Assembly (NCBI GenBank): GCA_963843805.1
Contig: CAWJLY010000008.1
Location: 1-64,000 of the forward strand
Direction of reading: 5' to 3'
Origin: Ideonella_A sp963843805
GTDB taxonomy: Bacteria; Pseudomonadota; Gammaproteobacteria; Burkholderiales; Burkholderiaceae_C
Length of the DNA stretch: 64,000 nt
A program made the translations under genes and the position numbers. The notes beneath the pieces were generated by a model. The model worked only from the letters and a program-made list of their open reading frames with translations, did not search any database and was not told where the DNA came from. This document shows positions 1 to 10,405 of this stretch, piece by piece. Each line of letters opens with the position of its first letter. Position 1 is the stretch's first letter.

Positions 1-1
1 T

Positions 2-793
2 TCCGGCAAGAAGACGGCGACGCAGGTCAACCCCAAGCTGGGCCTCATCTTCGGCCCCTGGCGCCAAACCGAGTACTACCTGAACCTCGGCGGCGGCTTC
101 CACAGCAACGACGCGCGCGGCGCAACGATCGCCATCGACCCCAAGACCGGGGACGAGGCGCAGAAAGTCCCCTTGCTGGCGCGCTCCAAGGGCGTTGAAG
201 CTGGGCGTGCGGACCTCTCTGATTCCGGGCCTGCAGACGGCGTTTTCCGTCTACCGGCTCGACAACGGCTCTGAGCTTACCTTCGCGGGTGACGCCGGAA
301 CGACCGAGGCCGGCCGCGCTAGCCGCCGCAAAGGCTTCGAGCTGGCCAACTACTACAAGCTGTCGGACTGGCTGACGGTGGATGCGGACCTGGCCTTCGC
401 ACGCGCCCGGTTCCGCGACAGCGACCCGGACAGGGTGGGTGCGCGAATACCGGGCGCTGTCGAGGGGGTGGCGTCCATGGCTCTTGCGTTCGACAACGTG
501 GGCCGCTGGTTCGGCGCGGTGCAGCTCCGTTATTTCGGCCCACGGCCGCTGATTGAAGACAACAGCGTGCGCTCCAGCATCACGAACACGCTCAACGGCC
601 GCATCGGCTACAGGGTCAATCCGAAGACACGCATCGAGCTGGAGGGTTTCAATTTGAGCAACCGGCAAGCCTCCGCGATTGACTACTATTACGCTCTCGG
701 CTGCAGGGCGAGGCAGCAGGCGGACGCAACGACGTCCACTTTCACCCGATCGAGTCGCGGTCATTCCGCGTGACCTTGTCGACCGCGTTTTAG
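2..793 (+). CDS. TonB-dependent receptor, C-terminal part (5' end outside window, frameshifted)
   Basis: Outer-membrane receptor for TonB-powered uptake; only the last third of the beta-barrel is present because the gene enters from the left edge. The frame starting at base 2 reads barrel-like strands (NPKLGLIF, YYLNLGGGFHSND), then an extra base near 200 moves it to the frame beginning MKLGVRTSLIPGLQ. A second shift near 700 restores the end, which reads RSFRVTLSTAF followed by TAG at 791-793. A terminal Phe is the usual last residue of an outer-membrane barrel and supports this stop. It converges on the copper-chaperone gene. The substrate cannot be told from the barrel end alone. Confidence 0.8.
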
Positions 794-814
794 CGAGCTT
801 CAGGTGGTGCAGTC

Positions 815-1308
815 TCAGTGTCTGTGCTCGCCGCCATCGCCTGGACGAGCTTTGGGCACCTGAACCACCACCTTGACTTCGGTGGTTCCGCCCCTTTCGA
901 ACTCCAGCGTCATCGGAAAGCTGTCGCCTTCCCTCAACGGCTGCTTCAGGCCGATCAACATGATGTGCAGGCCACCGCCCGGCCGCATGTTGACCGGTTC
1001 TCCGGGCTGCAACGCGATGTCGGCGACCTCCCGCATTCGCATGACGCCGCCGGAATCGACGGTCATCGAGTGCAGTTCGGTGCGTTCGGCTGCAGGCGTG
1101 CGCGCGAAGCAGGCGATCGGGTGATTTGCCGGTGTTCTCCGAGCGTCACGATGTAGGCCGCGCCGGTGGTGACGCAGCCGGCGTCGGGATCGCGAAGGGG
1201 TGAGTGATCTCCACCTCACCCGCACGCCCACCGTGGGCCTGAACCGAGAGGGCGATCGAGGCCAGCAGTGCGGCGAAGGCACGACGTTGAATCAAGTGGC
1301 GCGGCTCA
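815..1308 (-). CDS. PCu(A)C-type periplasmic copper chaperone (frameshifted)
   Basis: Exported copper-binding protein of the PCu(A)C (formerly DUF461) family, which hands Cu(I) to cytochrome oxidase CuA or cbb3 centres. The conserved second half is clear: ELHSM, MRMREV, LQPGEPV, then GLHIMLIGL, containing the His and Met ligands of the family. The first half needs two or more frame corrections; a signal peptide (FAALLASIALSVQAHGG) and ITHPF are visible. ATG at 1308-1306 overlaps the stop of the upstream receptor gene as ATGA, so the two are probably translated together. The C-terminus ends in a His-rich GEHRH tail. Confidence 0.8.
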
Positions 1309-3713
1309 TAGGTCGAACTTCAGTTCGGCGCTGTAGGTGCGCTGCGGGTAGGGGTGGAAGTTCCAGTACCGGTCGTTGTTCAGGTTGTCGATGCCGAAGG
1401 CGGCCGACCACTGGCGGTCGATCTGCTAGCGCACCCGGACGTCGGTGGTGAAGTAGTGGCTGACGCCCTGGTAGGTGAAGCCGTTGACGTCGGCGTTGTT
1501 CAGCGTGCGGAACTGCGGGCCGCTGTAGCGCGCGCCGAGCGAGGCCGTCCAGTGCTCGTCGAAGCGGTAGCTGGCCAGCGCGGTGGCGCGCCACCTCGGG
1601 ATGTTGGGCTGGCGCTTGCCGATCGTGTCGCCCGGCATCGACGACGAAGCCGGCGTTGGCCTTGATCACCGAGTCGGCATAGGTCAGGCTGCCGCTGAGG
1701 TCGAGGCCCTTGACGCAGCACGTCGCTGCCGTTGAAGGCGGCCTCCAGGCCCGTGGTCCGGATGCGGCCGACGTTCTGCACGCGGCTGATGTTGCGGTTG
1801 GCCAGCGGATCGAAGGTGGTCTGCGAATACAGCGAGTCGCGCGTGTTCTCGTTGAAGAGGTCAGGCGCAGCAGCGCCGTTGCCCAGGTCCTTCTCGGCCG
1901 TCAGCTCGGTGGTCCACGAGCGTTCGGGCCTGCAGGTTGGGGTCGTTGATGTACTGCGAGTTGGTGGTCGAGGTGGCGCCGTACAGCTCGCTCACGGTGG
2001 GCATGCGCACGGCGCGGCCGGCCGAGGCCTTCAGCACCAGGTCGGGCCGCGCCTGGCACGACAGCGCGGCCTTGGGCGAGAGATAGCGTCTCGCTGCGCG
2101 ACGGCGTAGGCCAGCGCGCTGCGTGGCCGAGAAGGCGGTCTGCCGTCCGTCGGCGCGCCAGTGTTCGGCGCGCAGGCCGAGCACGGTCTTCCAGCGCGGC
2201 GCGAAGCGCCAGGCGTCTTGCGCATACACGCTGCGCAGCCGGGTCTTGCCGCCCACGTCGCTGGCCAGCGCGCCCGGCCGCATCGGCGAGCCAGTTGCCG
2301 GCGATGGTCGACGTGCAGGTAGCGCAGCGTGTAGCTGTCGTGCTGGACGCCGAAGTCGACGATGTGCGCGCCGCCGGATGCCGCTCGGGCCGCCAGATGC
2401 CCTTGCGCGCCAGGTTGTTCCAGCCGGTGCCGCTGCCGTCGGCCAGCGTGCCGGCGCCGCCGGCCGCGGCGCCGGGCAGCGTGTTGCCGGCGCCGTTCTG
2501 GCGCTTGTCGTCCTTGCGGTAGTCGTACAGGCTGGCCGCGAGCTCCCAGTCCCAGCACGCCCTGGGTGTGGCTCTTGACGCGAGAGGCCGTGCATGAAGT
2601 GCGTCAGGCTCTCGTCGGTCGGCCGCGAAGTCGCCGCCGGTCAGCGCCTGCGAAGTGACGCGGCCGTCGATGTTGATCGCGCCGCTGTAGACCGGCTGGC
2701 CCGCCGCGTTGCGCAGGTAGGAGGCCGGCCGGCTCTCGACGTGTTCTGCCAGACGCCCAGCAGGTAGTTGGCGCGCACGGTGGGCGTGATGTCGTAGGCC
2801 AGCCTTGGCCTTGAGGTGGTCCTGCTGGGTGCGGTATTCGGTGCCGGTGCCCAGCACGTACCACGGGCTGGCCGGCGTTGTTGGCGTCCGGGCACCGCGC
2901 CGGTGACCGGCGTGCCGGCGGCGCCGCGCGTGCCGGTGCTCACCAGCCGGGTCGCGAAGGTCAGCGGCTGGCCGTGGCTGTCGGTGTGGTTGACGTTGAG
3001 CCACCAGGACAAGTCGCCGCTCCGGTTGCCGACCGAGGCGCTGGTCTGCCAGGCGCGATAGGTGGCGTCGGTGCTGTACAGCTCGAACGGCTGGCTGCGT
3101 GTAGCCGACCTTGGCGTGGGCCTCGAACGCCTTGGGCATGCGCGTCATGAAGTCCACCACCGCGCCCACCGAGTTGCCCGGGATAGGCGGCCGAGAACGG
3201 GCCGTACATCACGTCGACCCGCTCGATCTCCTCCGGCGTGACCAGGCCCCAGCGCGGCGGAAAGCTCAGGCCGCCGACGCCGTTGCCCAGGTAGTTGGAC
3301 AGCAGGATGCCGTCGGCATACACCGCCGAGCGCGCGCTGTTGCCGGTGCCCGAGGCGCGGCTGGACAGCACGGCGTGGTTGTAGTCGCCGATGTAGCGCT
3401 TGCGCACCAGCAGGCTGGGCAAGTACTTCAGCGCGTCCTCGCTGTCGGTGGCGTTGACGGTGCGCTCGATCTGCTCGCGCGTCACGCCCTCCATCGTGGT
3501 CGGGATCTGCGTCGGCAGCGAGGTCGGCTGGCCGCTGCCGGTGATGGTGACGACGCCGAGGACTTTGACGGGCGCCGGGCTGTCTTGCGGGCCCGCGGTC
3601 GGCCGGCGGTGCAGCAGCGGTCTGCGCATGCAGCGGGAGTGAAAAAGGGAACGCGGCGGCAAGCGCCAGAGCCACGCGCGACTTTTGTCGCGTGGCCACA
3701 GAGAAATGGACAT
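1305..3713 (-). CDS. TonB-dependent receptor, probably copper-linked (multiple frameshifts)
   Basis: Full-length outer-membrane receptor of about 800 residues when frames are joined. A signal peptide (ALALAAAFPFSLPLHAQ) follows ATG 3713. The plug domain shows TREQIERTVNATDSEDALKYL, RASGTGNSARSAVYADG and the typical EEIERVDVMYGPFSAAYPG. The barrel ends in TYSAELKFDL, with TGA at 1307-1305. At least six shifts break the frame. It lies between a DUF2946 gene and a PCu(A)C chaperone gene on the same strand, an arrangement seen in copper acquisition loci, so copper or a copper chelate is the likeliest substrate. This is inferred from context, not from the barrel. Confidence 0.8.
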
Positions 3714-3818
3714 GACGATTTCCTGAACGGCCGGCTGCAGAGGCGCCGGCCATGAACGTGGCGACCGTGCACGGCGCCTGTCGACGCGACGGCCCTGGCC
3801 AGTCGGCGAACGGTGGGT

Positions 3819-4255
3819 TCAGGAGTGAGTGGGTGGCCCGTGCTTGAGACGCGCCGCCCAAGTGGCGCAAGCATCCGGCGGGCGGGCCGAAGATCGGACG
3901 ACGGGCGGGGCAGCGGCCAGGCGCCGAGACCCGGAAAGCCCGATCGGCGCCGCGCCGGGTGTGGCCAGCGCAGTCATCGCGGTCAGCGCGCAATGGTCGT
4001 CAGCACTGGCGCCGGCAGCCATGCTCGGCTGCCTTGGTTCAGTACTCCGTCCAATGGCACCAGCGACACGCCGTAGACGGTGCAAACCTCGACCAGCGCC
4101 TTGCCTTGCATCTTTGCAGATGCGTTCGCGAGAAGCGGCATTGCCGATTTCAGCAGCAACGCCGCGACAAAGAGCCAGAGGGCCCAGCGCGGGGCGTGCT
4201 GACGGCGGTTCACGCCTGAATTGTGCACGAGCAGCGGCCGCTTCGAAACTCGCAT
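3819..4255 (-). CDS. DUF2946 family small membrane-associated protein (frameshifted)
   Basis: Small protein with one N-terminal hydrophobic segment (ALWLFVAALLLKSAMPLL), then VEVCTVYGVSLV and, after a frameshift near 4050, DDHCALTAMTAL. The two cysteine-containing stretches are what I take as the DUF2946 signature; the usual CPLC second motif is not exact here. Members are often found beside copper receptors and chaperones, as here. Start is either ATG 4255 or GTG 4213, the latter giving the usual N-terminus just before the hydrophobic helix. Biochemical role unknown. Confidence 0.6.
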
Positions 4256-4499
4256 GTACGGTCAAGGCAGGGTCCGGAACAGCGAGTGGACAGCAACTGC
4301 AAACCCTGGTCATCGCCACCGCCTGGATGCGTCTGCCAGCCCGAATTCGCACGGACCGAACACCTGCTCGGGCCGGACCAGCTGCTCGTCATGGTCGGGG
4401 TGTGGGTGCATGGTCGAGGTTCGCGCCGTCTGCACGCATCCAGACATGCCCGAACGACGTAACCCTCACCACATGCTGCACTGACCAATTGATCCGACC

Positions 4500-5023
4500 A
4501 TGCTCGGCCCACTGCGCTTCCACGTCAATCGATCGGTTCGACGGCTGATCGTCTGGTGCCTGCTCGTGTCGGTCCCGTTTTATGGGTTCAGCGGGAGCTT
4601 GATCACCTTGCTCGGCAGCACGCACGTGCACGCTACAGGCGTTCAAATCAGTGCGCTCGTCGACCAGCAACGCGCGGCTGCCACGCTTAAATCAGCTCAT
4701 GGCGGCTCATGGCTCGTCCTCTGAAGATTCAGGCGTTCTCGTCTCCAGGCCCACAGGCCCCGCACATGCACGGCCATTCCGCCTTCGAACGTCACCACCA
4801 CGGTGTCGACGACTCGACAGTGATCTCGCTGGACGGCGGACACCATGATGGCGCCAGTTTCGACGAAGGCGGCGCCTCGACCACCCTTGCCCATGTTCTG
4901 GCGCTGAGCGCCATCGCCGCCTTCGTCATGCCCCCGCTGCCCGCATTTGTCTGGTCGGCCCCAGCTGGCTCCGCCGTCGCCCCCTGGATGGCCGAAGGCT
5001 TGGAACGGCCGCCCAAGGCCTGA
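4500..5023 (+). CDS. Histidine-rich membrane protein, function unknown (frameshifted or two overlapping ORFs)
   Basis: The first frame, from ATG 4500, encodes a hydrophobic segment (LIVWCLLVSVPFYGFSGSLITLL) and GSTHVHATGVQ, and stops at 4724. A second frame, open from 4709 to 5023, encodes HMHGHSAFERHHHG, GGHHDG and a hydrophobic end with AFVMPPLPAFVW. I read them as one gene broken by an indel near 4690-4720: N-terminal anchor, His-rich loop and C-terminal membrane segment. Two overlapping small genes are the alternative. It is divergent from the DUF2946 gene of the probable copper group, so the His clusters may bind a metal; this is inference. No family recognised. Confidence 0.55.
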
Positions 5024-5323
5024 CGCTGCTTCGCCGGGCCTGCGGGCCGGGCTGGCCGTTCAGCTCACGCATCGTCTGCCTTCCTGCGCGCCCAGCGCTG
5101 TGACGGCGCACCGGCGCTGATGCCGACGTCAAGTCCGACCCATTGCCGCCTGGCTGACACGCCCATGATGGCAAATTCGCGCACGGCACACGCTGTCCGG
5201 CACGTCCGATCTGCGCGCCCTCTTCTGCGAGTCCATCGGCATGCCCTCCTTTGCCTTCACGGTTGGAGATTGGCGTCGCGGTGGCACCCTGGCCGCACAA
5301 GGTTCGGTCAGTTGGAGCGAACC
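5024..5323. other. Intergenic stretch without a supported gene
   Basis: I see no conserved product on either strand. The plus frame of the next gene is open back to 5120, but the convincing ribosome binding site (GGAG at 5313-5316) serves ATG 5324. A long minus-strand ORF here looks like a shadow of the plus-strand gene. Confidence 0.5.
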
Positions 5324-6327
5324 ATGGAACAAGTCCCTTCTGCCGACCGCGTCGACATCGGACGCGCGATCGGTCACGACCTCTATTGCCGCAGCCGGAG
5401 TGCTGCACGCGAAACCTGGCCACCACCGGTGCGCGAAGGGTTTGTCGCCGCCCGCGCTGGAGGCCCTGCCCGGCAACTGCCCGACCGATATGTGCGCAAG
5501 TGGCTGCAGTTGCGCCTCGGCGCCTTTGATCGCGACCGCTTCATCAACGACGACGTGACGCCCGAGCTGCTGCGGCAGATCGACGTCGAACACTGTCCGG
5601 TGACCCGCACGACGCTGACCCACGGTGAACTGACGTGCAGCGACTGGTCGGTCGACCGACTCAACAACGACGGGGCCTATGCCGCCAACAACTTGTGTGT
5701 GATGAGCACGCGGGCCAACCGCGCCAAAGGCGCACTGAGCTATGACGACGTGTTCGCCCGGTCCCAATGCGCGGCGTCGACCGACGGGCTGACGCCAGTG
5801 GAATGGCTACGGCTCGCCGCCCTGATGCTCGGGCCCTGTTTCGCGACCCGGCCGGCTGCGGTTCCGGTAATCCCGTTGGCGGCGCCGATCCGAACCGGTC
5901 GCTGCGCCCCGCGGTGCAGCAGATCCAGCATGTTTTCACCCGATCTGCACGCCAACAGTCGGGCAAGAACGCGCTGATCAAGCTGTTCAAGCCCGCGGCG
6001 TCGGCCCCAAACTCTTTGCTGCGGCTGCGCATGTTCAGCGAGGCCATGCACCAGGGGCTCAAGGGACTGGATCACTGCCACGACGTGTGGCTGGTGCCGG
6101 ATGTGATGACCGCGTTTTTGGCCTGGCGCGTGACGCTCGATGACGCGTCCTGGGCTTTGGCTGCAGAGATATCGCGTCAACTGGCAGGCGGGCAAGTGGT
6201 GCCCCCGGCCGCATCGACTCTTGGCATCTGGCCGGCCGTGGCTATCGAGCTTGAAATTGCAACCGCGGCACGTCACACCGACAGCGACCAAATCCGCCTC
6301 TTCTGGTGCATCACTGCGGCATTTTGA
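5324..6327 (+). CDS. HNH-like nuclease-fold protein (frameshifted)
   Basis: ATG 5324 follows GGAG at a spacing of seven bases. About residues 95-145 carry an HNH-type pattern: VEHCPVTRTTL, then DWSVDRLNNDGAYAANN, then STRANRAKG. The D-R-x-x-N-D-G-x-Y-x-x-x-N core is what I recognise from small HNH/Zn-finger nuclease domains, although the usual second Cys pair is not obvious. An indel near 5870-5900 moves the frame into a helical C-terminal half (PNSLLRLRMFSEAMHQGLKGLD) ending at 6327, possibly with a further shift near 6200. It has no partner genes; it is followed by a terminator and a convergent tRNA gene. Host function unknown. Confidence 0.6.
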
Positions 6328-6344
6328 GATTGGCCTGTAGAAAC

Positions 6345-6368
6345 AAAAAACGGGCCGCGAAGGCCCGT
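6345..6368 (-). terminator. Rho-independent terminator after tRNA-Ser
   Basis: Seven-base perfect stem ACGGGCC / GGCCCGT with a five-base loop, followed on the minus strand by a run of T (6349-6345). It lies just downstream of the tRNA-Ser gene and can end the lysC/tRNA transcripts. On the plus strand the tail is weak (ATTTGCTTG). Confidence 0.8.
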
Positions 6369-6382
6369 ATTTGCTTGTCTCT

Positions 6383-6475
6383 TGGCGGAGCCGGAGGGAT
6401 TCGAACCCTCGAAGCAGGTTTTGCCCGCTTACTCCCTTAGCAGGGGAGCACCTTCGGCCACTCGGTCACAGCTCC
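6383..6475 (-). tRNA. tRNA-Ser (anticodon GCU)
   Basis: 93-base class II tRNA with encoded CCA. The acceptor stem GGAGCTG pairs with the 3' arm CGGCTCC before GCCA. The anticodon arm reads CTCCC-CTGCTAA-GGGAG, giving GCU for AGC/AGU codons. A long variable arm (TAAGCGGGCAAAACCTGCTTCG) and a T-loop with GGTTCGAATCC are present. It lies 71 bases downstream of the end of lysC on the same strand. Confidence 0.95.
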
Positions 6476-6546
6476 AGCACGACTCACATTCTAACCCGAC
6501 GCAATGGCGTGTCGACCTGATGTGGGCGGTCGACGAAACGCATGCT

Positions 6547-7816
6547 TCACTCGGCAGGCTGATCCAGATCGAAGGCCTTGTGCAGCGCGCGCACGGCGAG
6601 CTCCATGTACTTCTCGTCGATGACGACGCTGGTCTTGATTTCGCTGGTCGAGATCATCTGGATGTTGATGCCCTCCTCGGCCAGCACGCGGAACATCTTG
6701 CTGGCCACGCCGACATGGGAGCGCATGCCGATGCCGACGATGCTGACCTTGCAGATCTTGGCGTCGCCGGTCAGTTCGGCGGCGCCGGTGGCCGGCATCA
6801 CGGTGGTCTTCAGCAGATCGATCGTGCGCTGGTAATCGTTGCGGTGCACGGTGAACGAGAAATCGGTACGGCCATCGTGCGAGACGTTCTGGATGATCAC
6901 GTCGATGTCGATATTGGCATCGGCCACCGGGCCGAGGATCTGGTACGCAATGCCCGGCTTGTCGGGCACGCCGAGCAGGCTGACCTTGGCTTCGTCGCGG
7001 TTGAAGGCGATTCCGGATACGACGGCTTGTTCCATTTTTTCATCTTCCTCGAATGTGATCAGCGTGCCCGATGCGGCTTCTTCGGCGATGTCGATATCCC
7101 ACGGTGTGAAGCTCGACAACACCCGCAACGGCACGCGGTATTTGCCGGCAAATTCGACCGAACGGATCTGCAGCACCTTCGAGCCGAGGCTGGCCATCTC
7201 GAGCATTTCCTCGAAGCTGATGGTGTGCAGCCGCCGCGCCTCGGCAACGATTCGCGGGTCGGTGGTGTAGACGCCGTCGACGTCGGTATAGATCAGGCAT
7301 TCGGCGGCCTTCATCGCGGCCGCAACGGCCACCGCCGAGGTATCCGAGCCGCCACGGCCCAGCGTCGTCACGTTGCCGAGCGTCATCGACACCCTGAAAG
7401 CCGGTGATGACCACCACCTTGCCGGCGGCCAGATCGGCGCGCACGCTGGCGTCGTCGATGCTCTGGATTCTGGCCTTGGTATAGGCGCTGTCGGTGCGGA
7501 TCGGCACTTGCCAGCCGGCATAACTGACGGCCTGCATGCCTTCGGCCTGCAGCGCAATCGACAGCAGGCCGACCGAAACCTGCTCGCCGGTCGACGCGAT
7601 CATGTCGAGTTCGCGCTGCAGCGCTGGTGTTGCGCGCTCTGGCGACAATTCCTTGGCAAGGCCGAGCAGGCGATTGGTTTCGCCACTCATTGCCGACGGC
7701 ACGACCACCATCTGATGGCCGGCGCGCGCCCATTTGGCGACGCGTTTGGCGACATTGCGGATTCGCTCGGGCGAACCCATCGAGGTGCCGCCATATTTGT
7801 GAACGATGAGTGCCAT
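6547..7816 (-). CDS. lysC: Aspartate kinase (frameshifted)
   Basis: Phosphorylates aspartate, the first step to lysine, threonine, methionine and diaminopimelate. The N-terminus MALIVHKYGGTSMGSPERI has the KYGG ATP-binding motif. The kinase domain includes VVVPSAMSGETNRL and GRGGSDTSAVA, followed by two ACT domains (EAKVSLLGVPDKPGIA; KVSIVGIGMRSHVGVA) that normally bind feedback effectors. One indel near 7385, between TGFQG and GNVTTLGRGGSD, splits it. I chose ATG 7816 because the family starts at this MALIV. The ORF is otherwise complete, and tRNA-Ser follows on the same strand. Confidence 0.93.
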
Positions 7817-7905
7817 GGTGCAGATCAAGGACGAGGATGCATTGCCGCCGACCATGCCGACCGCCGCGCAAAGCCCACGATTTTAGCTGGCGGCGTCGGG
7901 CGCTG

Positions 7906-9317
7906 TTAGCGGCTGCTACCGGTGTGCCCCGATTGCCAGCGCAAGGTCACGCGGACGGGCCCGTTGCCTTCGGCGACTCAGCGCTCGCGAATCGAGCCGA
8001 GGCCGGCACAAAAACCAGTCGATCGTCGGCATAGAACAACGGCCCGTCGCGCGCCCATGCCGGCACGTCGGCGGCCTGAAACTGCTTTTTCAGGCTGCGC
8101 GGCGGGCGGCGCGGGCCAGCCTGAAAACGCTCGCCGCCCTGACGCGGCGCGAAGTTCGACCGACGCCAGGTCGGGCCAGCGCGATGCCGCCGGTCGCGAA
8201 CGATTCGACGAGCAGGCTGCCGCGCCAACCTGGCAGCGGATAGCGGCCGGGGCGGGTGATTTCAAGCCGGGTGGCCATTCGATTGCGAGCGGGCGGCGGT
8301 GCTGCGGAATGCTCGCGGCGCCGCGCATGAACGTCAGACGGCCGCCCGCGGCTGCGATGCGGTCGGCCGCCCAATCCCAGATCCGTCCGCCGCGCGGCGC
8401 GGCCGCTGCTGGCCCGGCCATTGATGATCAATCGATCGACCAGCGCCGCCGGTGCCGGCCGCCCGGCGCGATCGCTGCAGCCAGCGCGCGCAAGGCATTG
8501 CGTCGACGCGCGGGCGACAGACCGGGCCAGCGCTCGAGCATCAGCCGCTCGGCTCGGCAATCTGGGCGAGGTCGATATCGGCCAGTTCATCGCAGGCAGG
8601 CTGCGGCAAAACGCCGGCCCAGCGCGCCGCATCGCCGAGCACCGGTTCGGCCTGCGGAAAGGCCTGCGTCAGCACCGGCCAGACCTGCTGGCGCAACCGG
8701 TTGCGGGCCCAGCGAGGGATCGGCATTGCTGGCGTCGTCAACGAAGCTCAGCCGGTGCCGTTCGATATAGGCGTCGATCGCCGTCACGTGGCTGCTGCAA
8801 GCCACGGTCGCAGCCAGTGGACGCCGTCGCGTCGAGCGGCCGCGGGCATGCCGGCAATGCCGGCGACGCCGCCGCCGCGCAAGCGCCTGCAGCAAGAAGG
8901 TTTCGGCCTGGTCGCGGCGGTGATGCGCCAGCAGCACCGTATCGCAGCCGGCTGCCAGCGCCATGCGGCGCAGCGCGCCATAGCGCACCCGCCTGGCCCA
9001 GGCCTCGACGCTGTCGCCGGCCGGCGGTTGCTCGTCGATTCGTTCGCAGATCAGCCGCAATGGCGCGCCACGTCGGCGCCCAGGCCGCGCAGCGCTGGTG
9101 CAGATCGCGTTGCCACTCGATCGGCCTGCGGCATCAGGCCATGATTGACATGCAACGCCAGCACCTGCAGGCCGAGGTCGGCGGCGCTGCGCATGGTGCA
9201 GTGAAGCAAGGCGATCGAATCGCGGCCGCCGCTGACGGCGACGCAATGCGCCGCTCGCCATCGGCGCGGTGGGTTGCTGCCGGCTGCGCTGCAATCGCCT
9301 GCGGCGCTCGCTCTCAG
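7906..9317 (-). CDS. tilS: tRNA(Ile)-lysidine synthase (heavily frameshifted)
   Basis: Modifies C34 of tRNA-Ile(CAU) to lysidine using ATP. The PP-loop motif is visible as VAVSGGRDSIALLHC near the 5' end, followed by LHVNHGL, then LLAHHRRDQAETFLLQAL and, near the 3' end, SLKKQFQAADVPAWARDG, a typical TilS tail that continues as DDRLVFV in a shifted frame. At least five indels scatter these blocks over three frames. The start is not resolved; the coding region abuts the accA stop, with which tilS is often paired. The stop TAA at 7908-7906 assumes one more correction. Confidence 0.75.
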
Positions 9318-10287
9318 CGCTCGGTGGTATCGTTGAAGCGGCCGTAGGCCTGCAGTCGCTCGTAGCGGCGTTGCAGCAGTTCCTTGGGCTTGAGGTCGCT
9401 GACCTGGCGCAGTGCATCGGCCAAGGCGCGTTTCAGGTACGAGGCCATCTGCTTGATGTCGCGATGGGCACCGCCGACCGGCTCGTTGACGATCTTGTCG
9501 ACCAGGCCGAGTGCCTTCAGCCGATGCGCGGTGATGCCCAGCGCCTCGGCGGCCTCGGGCGGCACGTTCGGCGGTTTTCCAGAGAATCGATGCGCAGCCT
9601 TCGGGCGAGATCACCGAATACACCGCGTATTGCAGGATCAGCGTCTGGTCGCCGACCCCGATCGCCAGTGCGCCGCCCGAGCCGCCTTCGCCGATGATGG
9701 TGCAGATGATCGGCACCTCGAGTTGCGCCATCTCGAAGATGTTGCGGCCGATGGCCTCCGACTGGCCGCGCTCTTCGGCGCCGATACCGGGATAGGCGCC
9801 CGGCGTATCGACGAAGGTGAATACCGGCAGGCCGAATTTTTCGGCCAGCTTCATCAGCCGCAAGCGCCTTGCGATAACCCTCGGGGCGCGACATGCCGAA
9901 ATTGCGCAGCCCGCGCTCCTTCGTGTCGCGGCCCTTCTGATGGCCGATCACCATGCAGGGCTGGCCATTGAAGCGCGCCATGCCGCCGATGATCGACTGG
10001 TCGTCGGCAAAATGACGGTCGCCGTGCAGCTCCTGGAAATCGGTGAAGGCTTCGGCAACGTAATCGAGCGTATAGGGCCGCTGCGGATGGCGCGCAATCT
10101 GCGTCACCTGCCAGGGGGTCAGTTTCGAATAGACATCCTTGGTCAGCAGCAGGCTCTTCTTGCCCAGCCGGTCGATCTCTTCCGAAATATCGACCGCCGA
10201 TTCGTTCTGCACGTAACGCAGTTCCTCGATCTTGGTTTCGAGTTCGGCAACCCCTTGTTCGAAATCGAGGAAATGTCTTTTGCTCAT
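9314..10287 (-). CDS. accA: Acetyl-CoA carboxylase carboxyltransferase subunit alpha (frameshifted)
   Basis: Alpha half of the carboxyltransferase that makes malonyl-CoA for fatty acid synthesis. From ATG 10287 it reads MSKRHFLDFEQGVAELETKI, then FTDFQELHGDRHFADD and VIGHQKGRDTKE. After an indel near 9860 it continues FVDTPGAYPGIGAEERGQ and IIGEGGSGGALAIGVGD. After a second near 9575 it ends KELLQRRYERLQAYGR. Joined length is close to the usual 320 residues. tilS follows without a gap, so the two probably share a transcript. Confidence 0.95.
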
Positions 10288-10405
10288 GTGCAATCCTGAT
10301 ACGCCGCGAACTGCGCCGGCGTGAGTCCACTCGAGCGGAAGCTCCGGAGCCGGCTTTGCCGGGCCGGCAAGGCTGTCGAAGCCGCTACGGGGTTGGGTCA
10401 TTGCG

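Noticed and set aside
4256..4499. Cys-containing minus-strand ORF (about 100 residues) upstream of DUF2946
   Set aside because: Composition without conserved pattern; reads as intergenic DNA between divergent genes.
5129..5767. Minus-strand ORF of 212 residues opposite the HNH-like gene
   Set aside because: No motif, no ribosome binding site, and the opposite strand has a good start with an HNH pattern.
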